Notes: a model not told the origin generated them from the sequence alone. A DNA stretch of 64,000 bases from Micromonospora gifhornensis (GCF_016863515.1 NZ_BOPA01000038.1:1-64000); one strand, 5' to 3'; numbered from the stretch's first letter, positions 8,161-17,225 are shown. Numbers and translations: made by a program.

Positions 8161-8607
8161 ATGAAGATCATCCTGACTCAGGAAGTGTCCGGGCTCGGCG
8201 CCCCGGGCGACATCGTGGAGGTCAAGAACGGCTACGGCCGTAACTACCTCCTCCCGCAGGGCTTCGCGATCGCCTGGACCAAGGGCGCGGAGAAGCAGGT
8301 CACCCTGATCAAGCGGGCCCGCTCGGCCCGGGAGATCCGCGACCTCGGCCACGCCAACGAGGTCAAGGGCCAGCTCGAGGCGCTCAAGGTCAACCTCAAG
8401 GCCCGCGCCGGCGAGGGCGGTCGGCTCTTCGGCTCGGTCACCCCGGCCGAGATCGTCGACGCCGTCAAGGCGGCCGGCGGCCCGTCGCTCGACCGACGTC
8501 GGCTGGAGGTGTCCGGTCACATCAAGTCGATCGGATCGCACCCGGTGCGGATCAAGCTGCACCCCGAGGTGACCGCCACGTTCAACCTCAACGTCGTGCA
8601 GGGCTGA
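8161..8607 (+). CDS. rplI: 50S ribosomal protein L9
   Basis: 148 residues with the two-domain L9 layout: an N-terminal 23S rRNA-binding domain (MKIILTQEVSGLGAPGDIVEVKNGYGRNYLLPQG region), a long connecting helix, and a C-terminal domain (LFGSVTPAEIVDAV). L9 sits at the base of the L1 stalk and affects reading-frame maintenance. GAGAGGAGGTG precedes the ATG. It ends the ribosomal operon; a strong hairpin follows at 8628-8663. Confidence 0.97.
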   Translation: MKIILTQEVSGLGAPGDIVEVKNGYGRNYLLPQGFAIAWTKGAEKQVTLIKRARSAREIRDLGHANEVKGQLEALKVNLKARAGEGGRLFGSVTPAEIVDAVKAAGGPSLDRRRLEVSGHIKSIGSHPVRIKLHPEVTATFNLNVVQG

Positions 8608-8627
8608 CCCCGCAAGACGGCAACTGG

Positions 8628-8663
8628 CAGGGCCTGCACCATCACCAGATGGCGCAGGCCCTG
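8628..8663. terminator. Terminator of the rpsF-ssb-rpsR-rplI operon
   Basis: CAGGGCCTGC 8628-8637 pairs with GCAGGCCCTG 8654-8663; after one mismatch CCATC pairs with GATGG around an ACCA loop. It stands 20 nt past the rplI stop. No long T-run follows, as is common in actinobacteria. Confidence 0.8.
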
Positions 8664-8822
8664 TCACGTTCCTCCGCCAACTCGCCGGCTGGACGCCAGC
8701 CGCCGCTCCGCGCCAGATGGCAAACCGCCGTCACGGGCTGCTGCTCGCCGCCGCCTTGCCGCCGCCCAAGCCTTGCCGCAGACCCCGCAATGTGGAGGCC
8801 GGAGGTGCTGCGGTCACGGCGC

Positions 8823-10478
8823 TCAGCCGATGGGCTCACCGGTCACGGCGCTGATCATGACGGTCGACAGACCGCCACCGACCACCGCCGCCGCGAGCGC
8901 CACCGTGGTCGGCTTCCAGGAGGTGCCAACCCGCCGCAACAGCGTGGCGACCACCAGACTGCTCACCAGCGCCAACCCGAAGCGCGGTATCCCCCCTACC
9001 GTGGCCCCGAAGGCGCGGGCCCGTGGCGACTCGCAACCACCGCCGCTGATGTCGGTCACACAGCCAGTCGGTGGTGCACCGTCCAAGGTGAGAAGCCACA
9101 GGAAGATCACCACCGCGGGCAGCAGATAGCAGGCCGTCGTGTAGAGCAGCGGCAGCCAGGGCGCCCCGGGATCCGGATCCAGCAGGTCGTCTTCCAGCCG
9201 CCGGCTCCACCCGCCGGTGCCGACCGCCTCGATGCGTCGCCGTACCGACTCCATGCCGGTCTGCCGCGGCGCCGGCACTACCGCGGGCCGCCGCCGGGCC
9301 GCCGAACGCGGACGGGGCGCCGTGTATCCGACCACCGGCGATCTCGGCGCCGACGCGCTCGCCTCCACCCATCGTGGATCGTCACCGGCCAACCGGGTTC
9401 CCGGCCAGAAACGCTCCGGTGCCGGCTCCGGCGCGGCCGGCTCACCCCAGGCCCACTGGCCGGCACCCGACGTGGCACCCGAGCTGGGCGGCTGCGTCCG
9501 GTCCCACCGGTCAGGCTCGGAATTGCCGTCCCACCGGTCCTCACCGCGCCGCCGATCCCACCGGTCGACCTCCGCGGGACGCTCCCACTGACCCGTGGTG
9601 TCAGGCTGAAGCCACTGACCGGTCTGATCCGGTTCGAGCCACTGATCTGAGGCGGACGTCCGGAGCCACTGACTGGTGCTGTCGGCGTCCCAAGGATCGG
9701 CAGGGCCCGCCACGCCCCGGTCGCCGATCTCAGCCGGCTCCTGCCAGGCGTGCAGACCCGAGGCATCCCACGGATCCACCGCAGGTGGAGTGGACTCCGG
9801 TGCCGCCGCCCGCTCCCACGGATCCGCCGCCCGCTCCCACTGATCCGCCGCCGAGCCCGGAGCGGACTCGACCGCGCGCCGCCGTCGGCGCGTCGAGGGC
9901 TCCGCGACCGGCGCCGAAGCGGCTGACTGCTCGGCCTCCTCGGCCAGGCCCGACCAGGTCACCTGACGGTGACGGGACTGCGCACGCCGCGGTCGGCTCT
10001 GCGGCGTCACGCCCGAGACCGGGTCGTCGTCAGCAGCCCGCCGACTGCCGACATAACCGCTGCCCTGAGGACGCTCGAACCTCCACTCACGAATGTGATC
10101 GGACGAGGACTCAGCGGCAGAGAACGACGAGTCGCGCTCCGTCGAAGCGGCGGCCCGCCGACCCTGGCTGACCTCCGGCGCACGACGACTTCCCGCATAA
10201 CGCGTCCGGTCGTCATCGTCATCGTCGTCCGGAGCAGCATGCCGGCCGCCGCCGTCGACACTGCGTACGCCCGACTCCAGGGCCCACCGCGGCAGGTACG
10301 GCTCAGCCGGCTCGTCCTGCCCACGTTCGATCGCGCGGCGACGGCTCGGGGTGCGGTAACGCTCGACGGCGGAGTCGTAACGGTCGCCCGGATCGCCCTC
10401 GACGGGATCGGCCCACGAAGCGGCCGGCCGTCGCTCACGCGAGCCATCCTCCCCGCGTGCCCAGTCCCGGTAACTCAC
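8823..10478 (-). CDS. Trp/Arg/Asp-rich repetitive protein with C-terminal membrane helices
   Basis: 551 residues. About 1-410 is hydrophilic and disordered, with repeated Trp-centred units such as DQWERAADPWERAA, DQTGQWLQPDTTGQW and DRWDRRRGEDRWD. The C-terminal 150 residues hold about three membrane helices (YTTACYLLPAVVIFLWLLTL, FGLALVSSLVVATLL, VALAAAVVGGGLSTVMIS). A long cytoplasmic tail on a small membrane domain could be a scaffold, but no family was recognised. It lies between rplI and dnaB, a position often filled in relatives by an unrelated transporter. The start is GTG at 10478; the ribosome site is weak. Confidence 0.7.
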   Translation of the reverse strand: MSYRDWARGEDGSRERRPAASWADPVEGDPGDRYDSAVERYRTPSRRRAIERGQDEPAEPYLPRWALESGVRSVDGGGRHAAPDDDDDDDRTRYAGSRRAPEVSQGRRAAASTERDSSFSAAESSSDHIREWRFERPQGSGYVGSRRAADDDPVSGVTPQSRPRRAQSRHRQVTWSGLAEEAEQSAASAPVAEPSTRRRRRAVESAPGSAADQWERAADPWERAAAPESTPPAVDPWDASGLHAWQEPAEIGDRGVAGPADPWDADSTSQWLRTSASDQWLEPDQTGQWLQPDTTGQWERPAEVDRWDRRRGEDRWDGNSEPDRWDRTQPPSSGATSGAGQWAWGEPAAPEPAPERFWPGTRLAGDDPRWVEASASAPRSPVVGYTAPRPRSAARRRPAVVPAPRQTGMESVRRRIEAVGTGGWSRRLEDDLLDPDPGAPWLPLLYTTACYLLPAVVIFLWLLTLDGAPPTGCVTDISGGGCESPRARAFGATVGGIPRFGLALVSSLVVATLLRRVGTSWKPTTVALAAAVVGGGLSTVMISAVTGEPIG

Positions 10479-10869
10479 GGCCGGAGCGTGACCCTTCTCA
10501 ACCGAAAGTGCAATCCGCTGTCCAGGTGTAGCCGTAGGCCACCGATCCTACGGGAGTATCGGGACAAAGCCCTACCCGGAAATTCCGACCCACAGGCTGT
10601 GGATAGCGTTTCCGCAGGTCAGAGCGGTAATGCCGGGAGATCCCCAAGAGTTATCCACACCATGTGCACACGCTGCGCACACCTCTACCCACCGGTGTCC
10701 ACAGGTTGTCCCGAGGCTCGTCCACCGCTGTGGTTGAGGGCCTGAGCTCGCGTTCCGTATGGTTGCCCCAGCCGCCCGCCCGATGGCCCCCGATCGCGTG
10801 GATGGTCAACCTGGTGGTACCCGGGCGGATCCGTGCCCGGATCCGCGCCGACGCAGTGGAGGGGGGCCC
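10479..10869. other. Divergent intergenic region before dnaB
   Basis: About 390 nt between the repeat-rich membrane protein and dnaB. Apart from DnaA-box-like sites at 10598-10704 I see no gene. It must contain both promoters. It is not a classical actinobacterial oriC, which lies between dnaA and dnaN and has many more boxes. Confidence 0.55.
10598..10704. promoter_or_regulatory. Cluster of DnaA-box-like sequences upstream of dnaB
   Basis: TTATCCACA at 10651-10659 matches the DnaA-box consensus exactly. TGTGGATAG at 10598-10606 (reverse orientation) and GTGTCCACA at 10695-10703 each differ at one base from consensus forms. Three sites within 107 nt in a GC-rich genome suggest DnaA control of dnaB transcription or a DnaA-titration site. 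Confidence 0.5.
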
Positions 10870-12276
10870 GTGTCGGTCACCGACGACATGCGGACAGAGC
10901 CGTATCCGAGTGGGCCGTCCTCCGGCCCGCCGCCCCGCGACGGCCAGTTCGACAAGACCCCGCCGCAGGACATCGCCGCCGAGCAGTGCGTCCTGGGCGG
11001 CATGTTGCTGTCCAAGGACGCCATCGCCGACGTGGTCGAGATCCTGAAGACCAACGACTTCTACCGGCCGATGCACGCCACCATCTTCGACACCATCCTG
11101 GAGATCTACGGCCGAGGCGAGCCGGCCGACGCGATCACCGTGGCGGCGGCCCTGGCCGACTCCGGTGACCTGGCCCGCGTCGGCGGTGCCCCGTACCTGC
11201 ACACGCTGATCGCGAGCGTGCCCACGGCCGCGAACGCCGCCTACTACGCGCGAATCGTCAGCGAGCGTGCCGTGCTGCGGCGCCTGGTCGAGGCCGGCAC
11301 CCGGATCGTCCAGCTCGGCTACGGCACCGCGAGCGGCGGCAGCCGCGACGTCGACGACATCGTCGATTTGGCCCAGCAGGCCGTCTACGACGTCACCGAG
11401 CGTCGGGTCAGCGAAGACTTCGCCGTCCTCGCCGACATGCTCCAACCGACCCTCGACGAGATCGAGGCCGTCGGCGCCCAGGGCGGGGTGATGACCGGGG
11501 TACCCACCGGCTTCACCGACCTGGACCGGCTGCTCAACGGCCTGCACGCCGGCCAATTGATCATCGTGGCGGGCCGACCTGGTCTCGGAAAATCGACGGC
11601 CAGTATGGACTTTGCCCGGAATGCGGCAATCAGGGCCAATCAGGCGGCGGCCATCTTCTCGCTGGAAATGAGCAAGGTCGAGATCGTCATGCGACTGCTC
11701 TCGGCCGAGGCGCGCGTACCCCTGCACGTGCTGCGCAGCGGGCAGCTCTCCGACGACGACTGGACCAAGCTGGCCCGCTGCATGGGCGAGATCAGTGAGG
11801 CACCGCTGTTCGTGGACGACACCCCGAGCATGAACCTGATGGAGATCCGGGCCAAGGCTCGCCGCCTCAAGCAGCGACACGACCTCAAGCTGATCGTGGT
11901 CGACTACCTCCAGCTGATGACCTCACCGAAACGCACCGAGAGCCGGCAGCAGGAGGTCGCGGACCTGTCCCGAGGGCTCAAGCTGCTGGCCAAGGAGGTC
12001 GAGTGCCCGGTCATTGCGGTGAGTCAGCTGAACCGTGGCCCGGAGCAACGCACCGACAAGCGACCACAGCTGTCCGATTTGCGCGAGTCTGGGTCAATTG
12101 AGCAAGATGCGGACGTTGTCATCCTGCTGCACCGTGACGACTACTACGACAAGGAGTCGCCACGGGCGGGGGAGGCGGATTTTATTGTGGCCAAGCACAG
12201 AAACGGGCCGACCGACACGGTGACGGTGGCGGCTCAGTTGCACCTGTCGCGCTTCGTGGACATGGCCATCGTCTGA
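10870..12276 (+). CDS. dnaB: Replicative DNA helicase DnaB
   Basis: 468 residues, full length with no intein interruption, although inteins are common at this locus in actinobacteria. The N-terminal DnaG/DnaC-interacting domain (DIAAEQCVLGGMLLSKDAI) is followed by the RecA-like motor: Walker A GRPGLGKST near residue 236, SLEMSKVEI, Walker B LIVVDYLQLM, and the arginine-finger region RESGSIEQDADVV. It unwinds DNA 5' to 3' ahead of the replisome as a hexamer. GTG at 10870 is chosen because GGAGG lies about 7 nt upstream and the protein then starts MSVTDDMRTE, as in relatives. DnaA-box-like sites precede the gene. Confidence 0.96.
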   Translation: MSVTDDMRTEPYPSGPSSGPPPRDGQFDKTPPQDIAAEQCVLGGMLLSKDAIADVVEILKTNDFYRPMHATIFDTILEIYGRGEPADAITVAAALADSGDLARVGGAPYLHTLIASVPTAANAAYYARIVSERAVLRRLVEAGTRIVQLGYGTASGGSRDVDDIVDLAQQAVYDVTERRVSEDFAVLADMLQPTLDEIEAVGAQGGVMTGVPTGFTDLDRLLNGLHAGQLIIVAGRPGLGKSTASMDFARNAAIRANQAAAIFSLEMSKVEIVMRLLSAEARVPLHVLRSGQLSDDDWTKLARCMGEISEAPLFVDDTPSMNLMEIRAKARRLKQRHDLKLIVVDYLQLMTSPKRTESRQQEVADLSRGLKLLAKEVECPVIAVSQLNRGPEQRTDKRPQLSDLRESGSIEQDADVVILLHRDDYYDKESPRAGEADFIVAKHRNGPTDTVTVAAQLHLSRFVDMAIV

Positions 12277-12300
12277 CCCGAGGTCCGTCGGCTCTGGCAC

Positions 12301-12346
12301 GGTGTCCCCGCCCCGGCGCGGTCTGATCCGACGCCGGAGCGGAGAC
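12301..12346. terminator. Imperfect bidirectional hairpin after dnaB
   Basis: CCCCGCCCCGGCG (12306-12318) pairs with CGCCGGAGCGGAG (12332-12344) with two mismatches. It lies between the convergent stops of dnaB and the zinc-ribbon gene. Confidence 0.5.
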
Positions 12347-12355
12347 CGTACAGGC

Positions 12356-12739
12356 TCAGCCGAACATGTCGTCGAGGAAGCTCTTACGCTTCTTGCGCCG
12401 GTAGTGCCCGTGGTAGCCGTAGTGCTGCTGCCCGTGGCCGTACGCCGGTGCCGGCGCGGGGTAGCCGGGCGGTGGGGGCGGCGGCACCGCGCCGTAGCCC
12501 GGCTGGTGCGGGGCGGGCGCGGGCGGCGGGTAGCCACCCGGCTGGGCGACGTGCTGGGGCGGCTGCGGAGCCGGCGGGGTCTGCCTGGCGTTCCAGTTGG
12601 CTTCCGCCTCGAACAGTTTCTCCAGCTCACCGCGGTCGAGGAAGATGCCCCGGCATTCGCCGCACTGGTCGATGACGACGCCACTGCGCTCGTACTGGCG
12701 CATCTCTCCGTGACACTTGGGACAGGTCAGGCTCATCAT
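12356..12739 (-). CDS. zf-TFIIB-type zinc-ribbon protein with Pro/Tyr-rich tail
   Basis: 127 residues. The first 45 form a TFIIB-like zinc ribbon: CPKCHGEM and CGECRGIFLDRGELEKL supply four metal-binding cysteines. The rest is Pro, Gly, Tyr and His-rich (GYPPPAPAPH, GYGAVPPPPPPGYPAP) and ends in a basic patch RRKKRKSF. Proteins of this family are widespread in bacteria and of unknown function. It starts 19 nt after the phosphoribosyltransferase stop and ends a four-gene minus-strand run. Confidence 0.75.
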   Translation of the reverse strand: MMSLTCPKCHGEMRQYERSGVVIDQCGECRGIFLDRGELEKLFEAEANWNARQTPPAPQPPQHVAQPGGYPPPAPAPHQPGYGAVPPPPPPGYPAPAPAYGHGQQHYGYHGHYRRKKRKSFLDDMFG

Positions 12740-12758
12740 CCGAAGGTACCTGGTCGGT

Positions 12759-13391
12759 TCACGCGGTGGCGGTCAGCGCCTCGGTGACCTCGTCGTCGGA
12801 GACCTCGTGGAAGTCGTCGTAGTAGGCACCCACCGCGCCGAAGTTGGCAGGTCGTTGGGCGCAGATCGCCTCGTCGGCCTCGTCGGCCAGCATCTCGCAG
12901 GCCTCCTGCGCGCCGACCGGCACGGCGAGCACGACACGGCGGGCACCAAGGTGCCGGGCGACCTGGACGGCGGCTCGGGCGGTCGCGCCGGTGGCCAGGC
13001 CGTCGTCGACGATCAGGGCGGTACGACCGGTCAGGTCCAGCGGTGGGCGGCCGGCCCGGTAGAGCTGTTCCCGTCGGTCGAGTTCTGCCTGCTCCCGGCG
13101 CTGGACCTCGGCGATGTCGTCGGCATCCAGTTGGCCGGCGACCAGGTCGTTGAGCACGCGTACGCCGCCGGGACCGAGGGCGCCGAAGGCCACCTCGGGT
13201 GCCCAGGGCATGCCGAGTTTCCGGACCACGAGCACGTCCAGCGGTGCGCCGAGCCGGTCGGCGACGACCCGGGCGACGGGCACTCCGCCGCGTACCAGGC
13301 CGAGCACGGTGACGTCCGGTCGGCCGGTCAGGGCGGCGAGTCGGTCGGCGAGTGCCCGACCGGCCTCGCTGCGATCGCGGTAGGTGGTCAT
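12759..13391 (-). CDS. Phosphoribosyltransferase family protein
   Basis: 210 residues with a type I phosphoribosyltransferase fold. VIVDDGLATGATARAA-type PRPP loop is present (TALIVDDGLATGAT), preceded by VLGLVRGGVPVARVVA and VVRKLGMPWAPEVAFG. The family transfers phosphoribosyl groups from PRPP or is regulatory; this subfamily (often called predicted phosphoribosyltransferase, near dienelactone-hydrolase relatives) has no firm substrate. The ATG at 13391 overlaps the preceding GT87 stop by 4 nt, so translation is coupled. Confidence 0.82.
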   Translation of the reverse strand: MTTYRDRSEAGRALADRLAALTGRPDVTVLGLVRGGVPVARVVADRLGAPLDVLVVRKLGMPWAPEVAFGALGPGGVRVLNDLVAGQLDADDIAEVQRREQAELDRREQLYRAGRPPLDLTGRTALIVDDGLATGATARAAVQVARHLGARRVVLAVPVGAQEACEMLADEADEAICAQRPANFGAVGAYYDDFHEVSDDEVTEALTATA

Positions 13392-14707
13392 GCCCTCAGG
13401 TGTACGCCTTGCCGGGCCTCTTCGCCCGCCGGTTGCCCGATCCGGGGAAGGTCGAGGGCGGGAGCCCAGACGAGAAACGCGATCGGGTACAGCAGGTAAC
13501 CGAAGCGGGTGGTGGGCATCAGCAGAATGGCCGCGAGTAGCCCGTACGCGCAGATCAGGCTGATGGTCTCGGCGGTGCGGGGCGGTCGGCGGGCGAGTCG
13601 GACGGCGATGGCCAGCCCGGCCACGACGAGCAGTGCGGCGGCGACGGCGCGGCCGGCCGGTACGTTGGCCGCGATCAGGTAGCCGGGGAACGGCGACTGT
13701 GCGGGGCTGGCGACCAGGCCGTGTCCGAGCGGGAAGCGCAGCACGTTCTCCACGAGGGCTTCGTGGTCGACAAGCAGGACGGGCAGCAGAGCGAGGGCGG
13801 GAAGTCCGAACGCTCCGGCGGCGACCCGCAGGCCGGCGCGTCGGGTGAGGCCCCAGATGACCAGCACCAACGCGACCGGCCAGGCGAACAGCTTGAGCGC
13901 GCCGGCCACACCGACCGCGATGCCGGCCCAGCCGGGTCGTGCGGTGCCGGCGCAGGCGAGCGCCAACAGGCAGAGCGCGAGTACGGGCAGATCGTCCCCG
14001 CCGGTGGCGAGGGTCAGCGCGCAGACGGGGAACACGGTGGCGGCCTGCATGCCGCGGAGCAGGGTGGCCGGGTTCCGGGCCGGCAGTCCGGGAGTCGGGC
14101 GCAGCAGGCGCGCGGCCAGGACGAGGGCCAGGGCGGTGCCGACGGCGAACCAGACCCGAGCGTCGGTCCACCAGGTGTCGTGCAGGGCGCGGGGCAGCCC
14201 GAACAGGGCCATCCCCGGCTGGTACGGGGTGTAGCCGAGCAACTGTTCGCCCGCTGGCAGAGCGGCGATGGCGTCGGGGCCGAGGTACGGGGTGCCGGTC
14301 TCCAGCAGGCGACGGCCCGAGTCCTCGACGACAAGCACCTCCTCCTGCGCCCGGTCGGTTCGTCCGGCTGCCCGCTGGATGCTCTGCCAGGTCAGTGGCA
14401 GCAGGGCGACTGTGGACCAGGCGAGGCTGGCGACCAGCCAGCGTGCAGGTACGCCGGCCAGGGCGGAGTCGGGACGCCGGCGACGGACCAGCAGTTGACA
14501 GGTGACCAGCAGCGCGGCGGCGAGGTAGCCGACGGCGGCGAGGCTGCCCCAGTGGCGGTGCGTGACCAGCGTGGAGGTTGCCGCGGTGATCGCCGCGAAC
14601 GCGGCTGAGCCGGCGTAGATGCCGAGGTCCAGGCCGAGTCCGCCGCCGGTGGCGTCGAGCCGGTGCCACCATGCGGGGCGGGAGGCGGTCGCATCGGCGT
14701 TGCTCAT
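13388..14707 (-). CDS. GT87-like (DUF2029) membrane glycosyltransferase
   Basis: 439 residues, about ten membrane helices. GTPYLGPDAIAAL and GYTPYQPGMALFGLPRALHD in the first large outer loop, AGALKLFAWPVALVLVIWG and TTRFGYLLYPIAFLVW fit polyprenol-phosphate-dependent GT-C enzymes of the GT87/DUF2029 group. The ATG at 14707 follows the GGDEF-EAL stop by only 13 nt, so it is probably in the same transcript as a cyclic-di-GMP enzyme. The acceptor is unknown. Confidence 0.75.
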   Translation of the reverse strand: MSNADATASRPAWWHRLDATGGGLGLDLGIYAGSAAFAAITAATSTLVTHRHWGSLAAVGYLAAALLVTCQLLVRRRRPDSALAGVPARWLVASLAWSTVALLPLTWQSIQRAAGRTDRAQEEVLVVEDSGRRLLETGTPYLGPDAIAALPAGEQLLGYTPYQPGMALFGLPRALHDTWWTDARVWFAVGTALALVLAARLLRPTPGLPARNPATLLRGMQAATVFPVCALTLATGGDDLPVLALCLLALACAGTARPGWAGIAVGVAGALKLFAWPVALVLVIWGLTRRAGLRVAAGAFGLPALALLPVLLVDHEALVENVLRFPLGHGLVASPAQSPFPGYLIAANVPAGRAVAAALLVVAGLAIAVRLARRPPRTAETISLICAYGLLAAILLMPTTRFGYLLYPIAFLVWAPALDLPRIGQPAGEEARQGVHLRA

Positions 14708-14720
14708 CCGGGTCAGTGTG

Positions 14721-17225
14721 TCAGGCCGGTTGGTGTCGGCCCCGGCCCCCCTGACGGCGTCCGGGTGGTAGCCGGACCACCGCGCCGGCGTCGTGCAGTG
14801 CGGTCGCGAGGTGGCCGGGACGACCGGCGGTGCCGCGTTGCAGTGCCGCGAGCAGGGCACCGGCGGCCAGTGGGCGGGCGAAGAGGTGGCCCTGACCGGC
14901 GACGCAGCCGAGTTCCCAGAGGGCGAGGCGCTGCGGGTCCCGTTCCACTCCTTCGGCCACCACGGCGAGATTGAGACTTCGGCCGAGGTCGAGAGTGGAT
15001 CGGACGATGGCGGCGGCTTCGGCGGAGGACTCCATGGCGGTGACGAAGCTGCGGTCGATCTTCAGCTCGTGCACCGGGATTCGGGACAGTAGCGAGAGCG
15101 AGGAGTAGCCGGTGCCGAAGTCGTCCAGCGCGAGCCGGACGCCGGAGTCGCGTAGCCGGGTGAGCACCTGGTCGACCACGTCGAGTTGGCTGAGGGTGAG
15201 GGTTTCGGTGAGCTCCAGCATCAGCCGGTCGGGCGGTAGGTCGTGGGCGCGCAGCCGGGCCAGGACGGCGCCGGGGAAGCGGGCGTCGAGCAGGCTGCGT
15301 GGAGAGACGTTCACCGCCACCGGCACGTCGAACCCGGCATCGCGCCAGGTGCCGGCGGCGATAAGTGCCTGGTCGAGGATCGCCTCGGCGAATGCGGGGA
15401 GCAGGCCGGACCGTTCGACGGTCTCCAGGAACCGGAGTGGGTCGATCATGCCGTGGGTGGGGTGACGCCAGCGGGCCAACGCCTCGGCGGCGATCACCTC
15501 GCCGGTGCCGAGGTCGACAATGGGCTGGAAGTTGACGACGAATTCCTGGTCGGCGACGGCGCGGGGCAGTTCACCTCCGAGGGTGAGTCGGCCGAGGTCG
15601 GCGGTGTCCCGGGCGGGTGCGTACGTGGCGACCCGTTGCCCGGCCCGTTTGGCCTGGTACATCGCCACGTCGGCGCGGCGCAGCAGCTCGACCATCCCGC
15701 CGGCGGCCGGCGCGATGGCGATACCTCCGCTGGCCTCGACGCTGATCTGCATGCCTTCGATGTCGAACGGCTCGTGCAGCGCCGCCAGCAGCGTCTCGGC
15801 CCGGTGCGCGGCCACCGCGGGGGCAGGCAGGGTGCGCAGCAGTACGGCGAACTCGTCGCCACCGAGTCGGGCAACCAGGTCGTCGGTGCGGGCCGCGGCG
15901 CGCAGCCGCTCGGCCACCCGGATCAGCATCTGGTCGCCGGCGGCGTGCCCGAGGGTGTCGTTGACTTCCTTGAAATGGTTGAGGTCGATCAGCACCAGTG
16001 CGGTGACCCCGTCGGCGTGTCGTTCGTGCAGTTGCTCGTTGCCCTCGTCGAGCAGGTGCCGCCGGTTGGCCAGCCCGGTGAGCGCGTCGTGGGCGGCGGC
16101 GTGGGCGTGGGCCTGCGCGACCCGGGCGAGTTCGGCGTACGCCTGGGCGTTGCGCACCGCCGTGCACAGCGCCGAGGCAAAGGTACGCAGGGTGTACCGC
16201 TCCCGTTCGTTGAGCTGGACCGACCCCCGGAAGCGCAGCCGCAGCACGCCCACGTCGACGGATCGGTCGTGCCCCTCCAGGGGTGCCGGCACGACTGCGC
16301 CGGTCGCGTCGGGCGCCTCGGCGGTGGGGCCGTCGTAGCTGATGCCGTCGGAGTTGCCCCGGACGAGCCGGGCGGCGTCGCGCAGTTCCACCTCCACCTC
16401 GTCGGCGGAGAAGAGTTCGGCGGCCCGGGTGACGGCGGTGGTGAGAACCTCGTCCAACTCGACGACGTTGAGCGCGTCGGTGGTCTGGGCGAGCCGCTGC
16501 CACGCCTGCTGCTCCGTGCGGCTACGCACCCGGGTCAGGTAGAACAGGTGAAGACTGAGCACCAGTGGTGGTACGGCGAGGAGCATGCGGATGTCGGTCC
16601 CGATCGTCAGGACCGTGCCGATGATGACGATGAGACGAGTGACGGTCGCGATCAGTCGCAGATCCCAGTCCTCGCGGAACAGCTTTCCCAACGAGGTGCC
16701 GGTGGCCATGGCGATGACCGGCAACGTGACGAGTTCGTCGAGCAACACGGCGGCCAGGTAGGCGGCAGTCAGCGCAACGATGGTGCTGGTGATGTCCCAG
16801 TTCGTCGAGGGCCACTGGAACAGCTGCAGGACCAGGCCGGCGGCGGTGGCGACCAGCATGTTCTTGCCGATGCCGAACCACCGTTTGATCGGCGGCAACC
16901 GGATCAGGGTGGTGGCGATGGCCACGCCGAAGCCGGTGGCGAGGATGACCACGGGCGAGGGCGCGACGGCCAGTCCGACTACGATCGCGGTTTCGGTCCA
17001 GGCGATGTGATGGTTGGTGGAACGGATCCGGACTCGGACCTTGACGATGAAGCCGAGCGTCACCAGAGAGATCAGCGCGGGCCAGAGGAACGTGGCGGCG
17101 AGGACACCGTAGTTCGGCAAGTGCGCGACGGAGACGGCGCCGGCGATACCGGCCAGAACGACGACGAGACCGACTAGCGGCCTTAGCCGCCGATCGGTCC
17201 CGGTCTGTCGATCCTGCGAAGTCAA
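14721..17225 (-). CDS. Membrane-bound GGDEF-EAL cyclic-di-GMP protein
   Basis: 834 residues. Residues 1-240 contain about seven to eight hydrophobic helices (MASE-like sensor). A GAF-like linker follows (about 250-370). The GGDEF domain has intact RLGGDEF near 450, with LIDLNHFKEVNDTLGHAAGD before it. The EAL domain has intact EALARWRHP near 578, NVSPRSL, and LDDFGTGYSSL near 699, so both diguanylate cyclase and phosphodiesterase chemistry look possible. Such proteins set c-di-GMP, which in actinobacteria controls development through BldD. The start appears to be TTG at 17225, after GGGGATGA. The last 40 residues are basic and Gly-rich. It leads a minus-strand run with GT87, phosphoribosyltransferase and zinc-ribbon genes. 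Confidence 0.92.
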   Translation of the reverse strand: MTSQDRQTGTDRRLRPLVGLVVVLAGIAGAVSVAHLPNYGVLAATFLWPALISLVTLGFIVKVRVRIRSTNHHIAWTETAIVVGLAVAPSPVVILATGFGVAIATTLIRLPPIKRWFGIGKNMLVATAAGLVLQLFQWPSTNWDITSTIVALTAAYLAAVLLDELVTLPVIAMATGTSLGKLFREDWDLRLIATVTRLIVIIGTVLTIGTDIRMLLAVPPLVLSLHLFYLTRVRSRTEQQAWQRLAQTTDALNVVELDEVLTTAVTRAAELFSADEVEVELRDAARLVRGNSDGISYDGPTAEAPDATGAVVPAPLEGHDRSVDVGVLRLRFRGSVQLNERERYTLRTFASALCTAVRNAQAYAELARVAQAHAHAAAHDALTGLANRRHLLDEGNEQLHERHADGVTALVLIDLNHFKEVNDTLGHAAGDQMLIRVAERLRAAARTDDLVARLGGDEFAVLLRTLPAPAVAAHRAETLLAALHEPFDIEGMQISVEASGGIAIAPAAGGMVELLRRADVAMYQAKRAGQRVATYAPARDTADLGRLTLGGELPRAVADQEFVVNFQPIVDLGTGEVIAAEALARWRHPTHGMIDPLRFLETVERSGLLPAFAEAILDQALIAAGTWRDAGFDVPVAVNVSPRSLLDARFPGAVLARLRAHDLPPDRLMLELTETLTLSQLDVVDQVLTRLRDSGVRLALDDFGTGYSSLSLLSRIPVHELKIDRSFVTAMESSAEAAAIVRSTLDLGRSLNLAVVAEGVERDPQRLALWELGCVAGQGHLFARPLAAGALLAALQRGTAGRPGHLATALHDAGAVVRLPPGRRQGGRGRHQPA

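Noticed and set aside
10598..10704. DnaA boxes as the chromosomal origin.
   Set aside because: Actinobacterial oriC lies between dnaA and dnaN with many boxes; only three sites are seen here and neither gene is present.
10870..12276. Intein in dnaB.
   Set aside because: The helicase motifs are continuous and spaced as in intein-free DnaB of about 465 residues.
12759..14672. A 637-residue version of the phosphoribosyltransferase.
   Set aside because: The N-terminal 427 residues are out-of-frame reading of the GT87 gene; the true start is ATG 13391.
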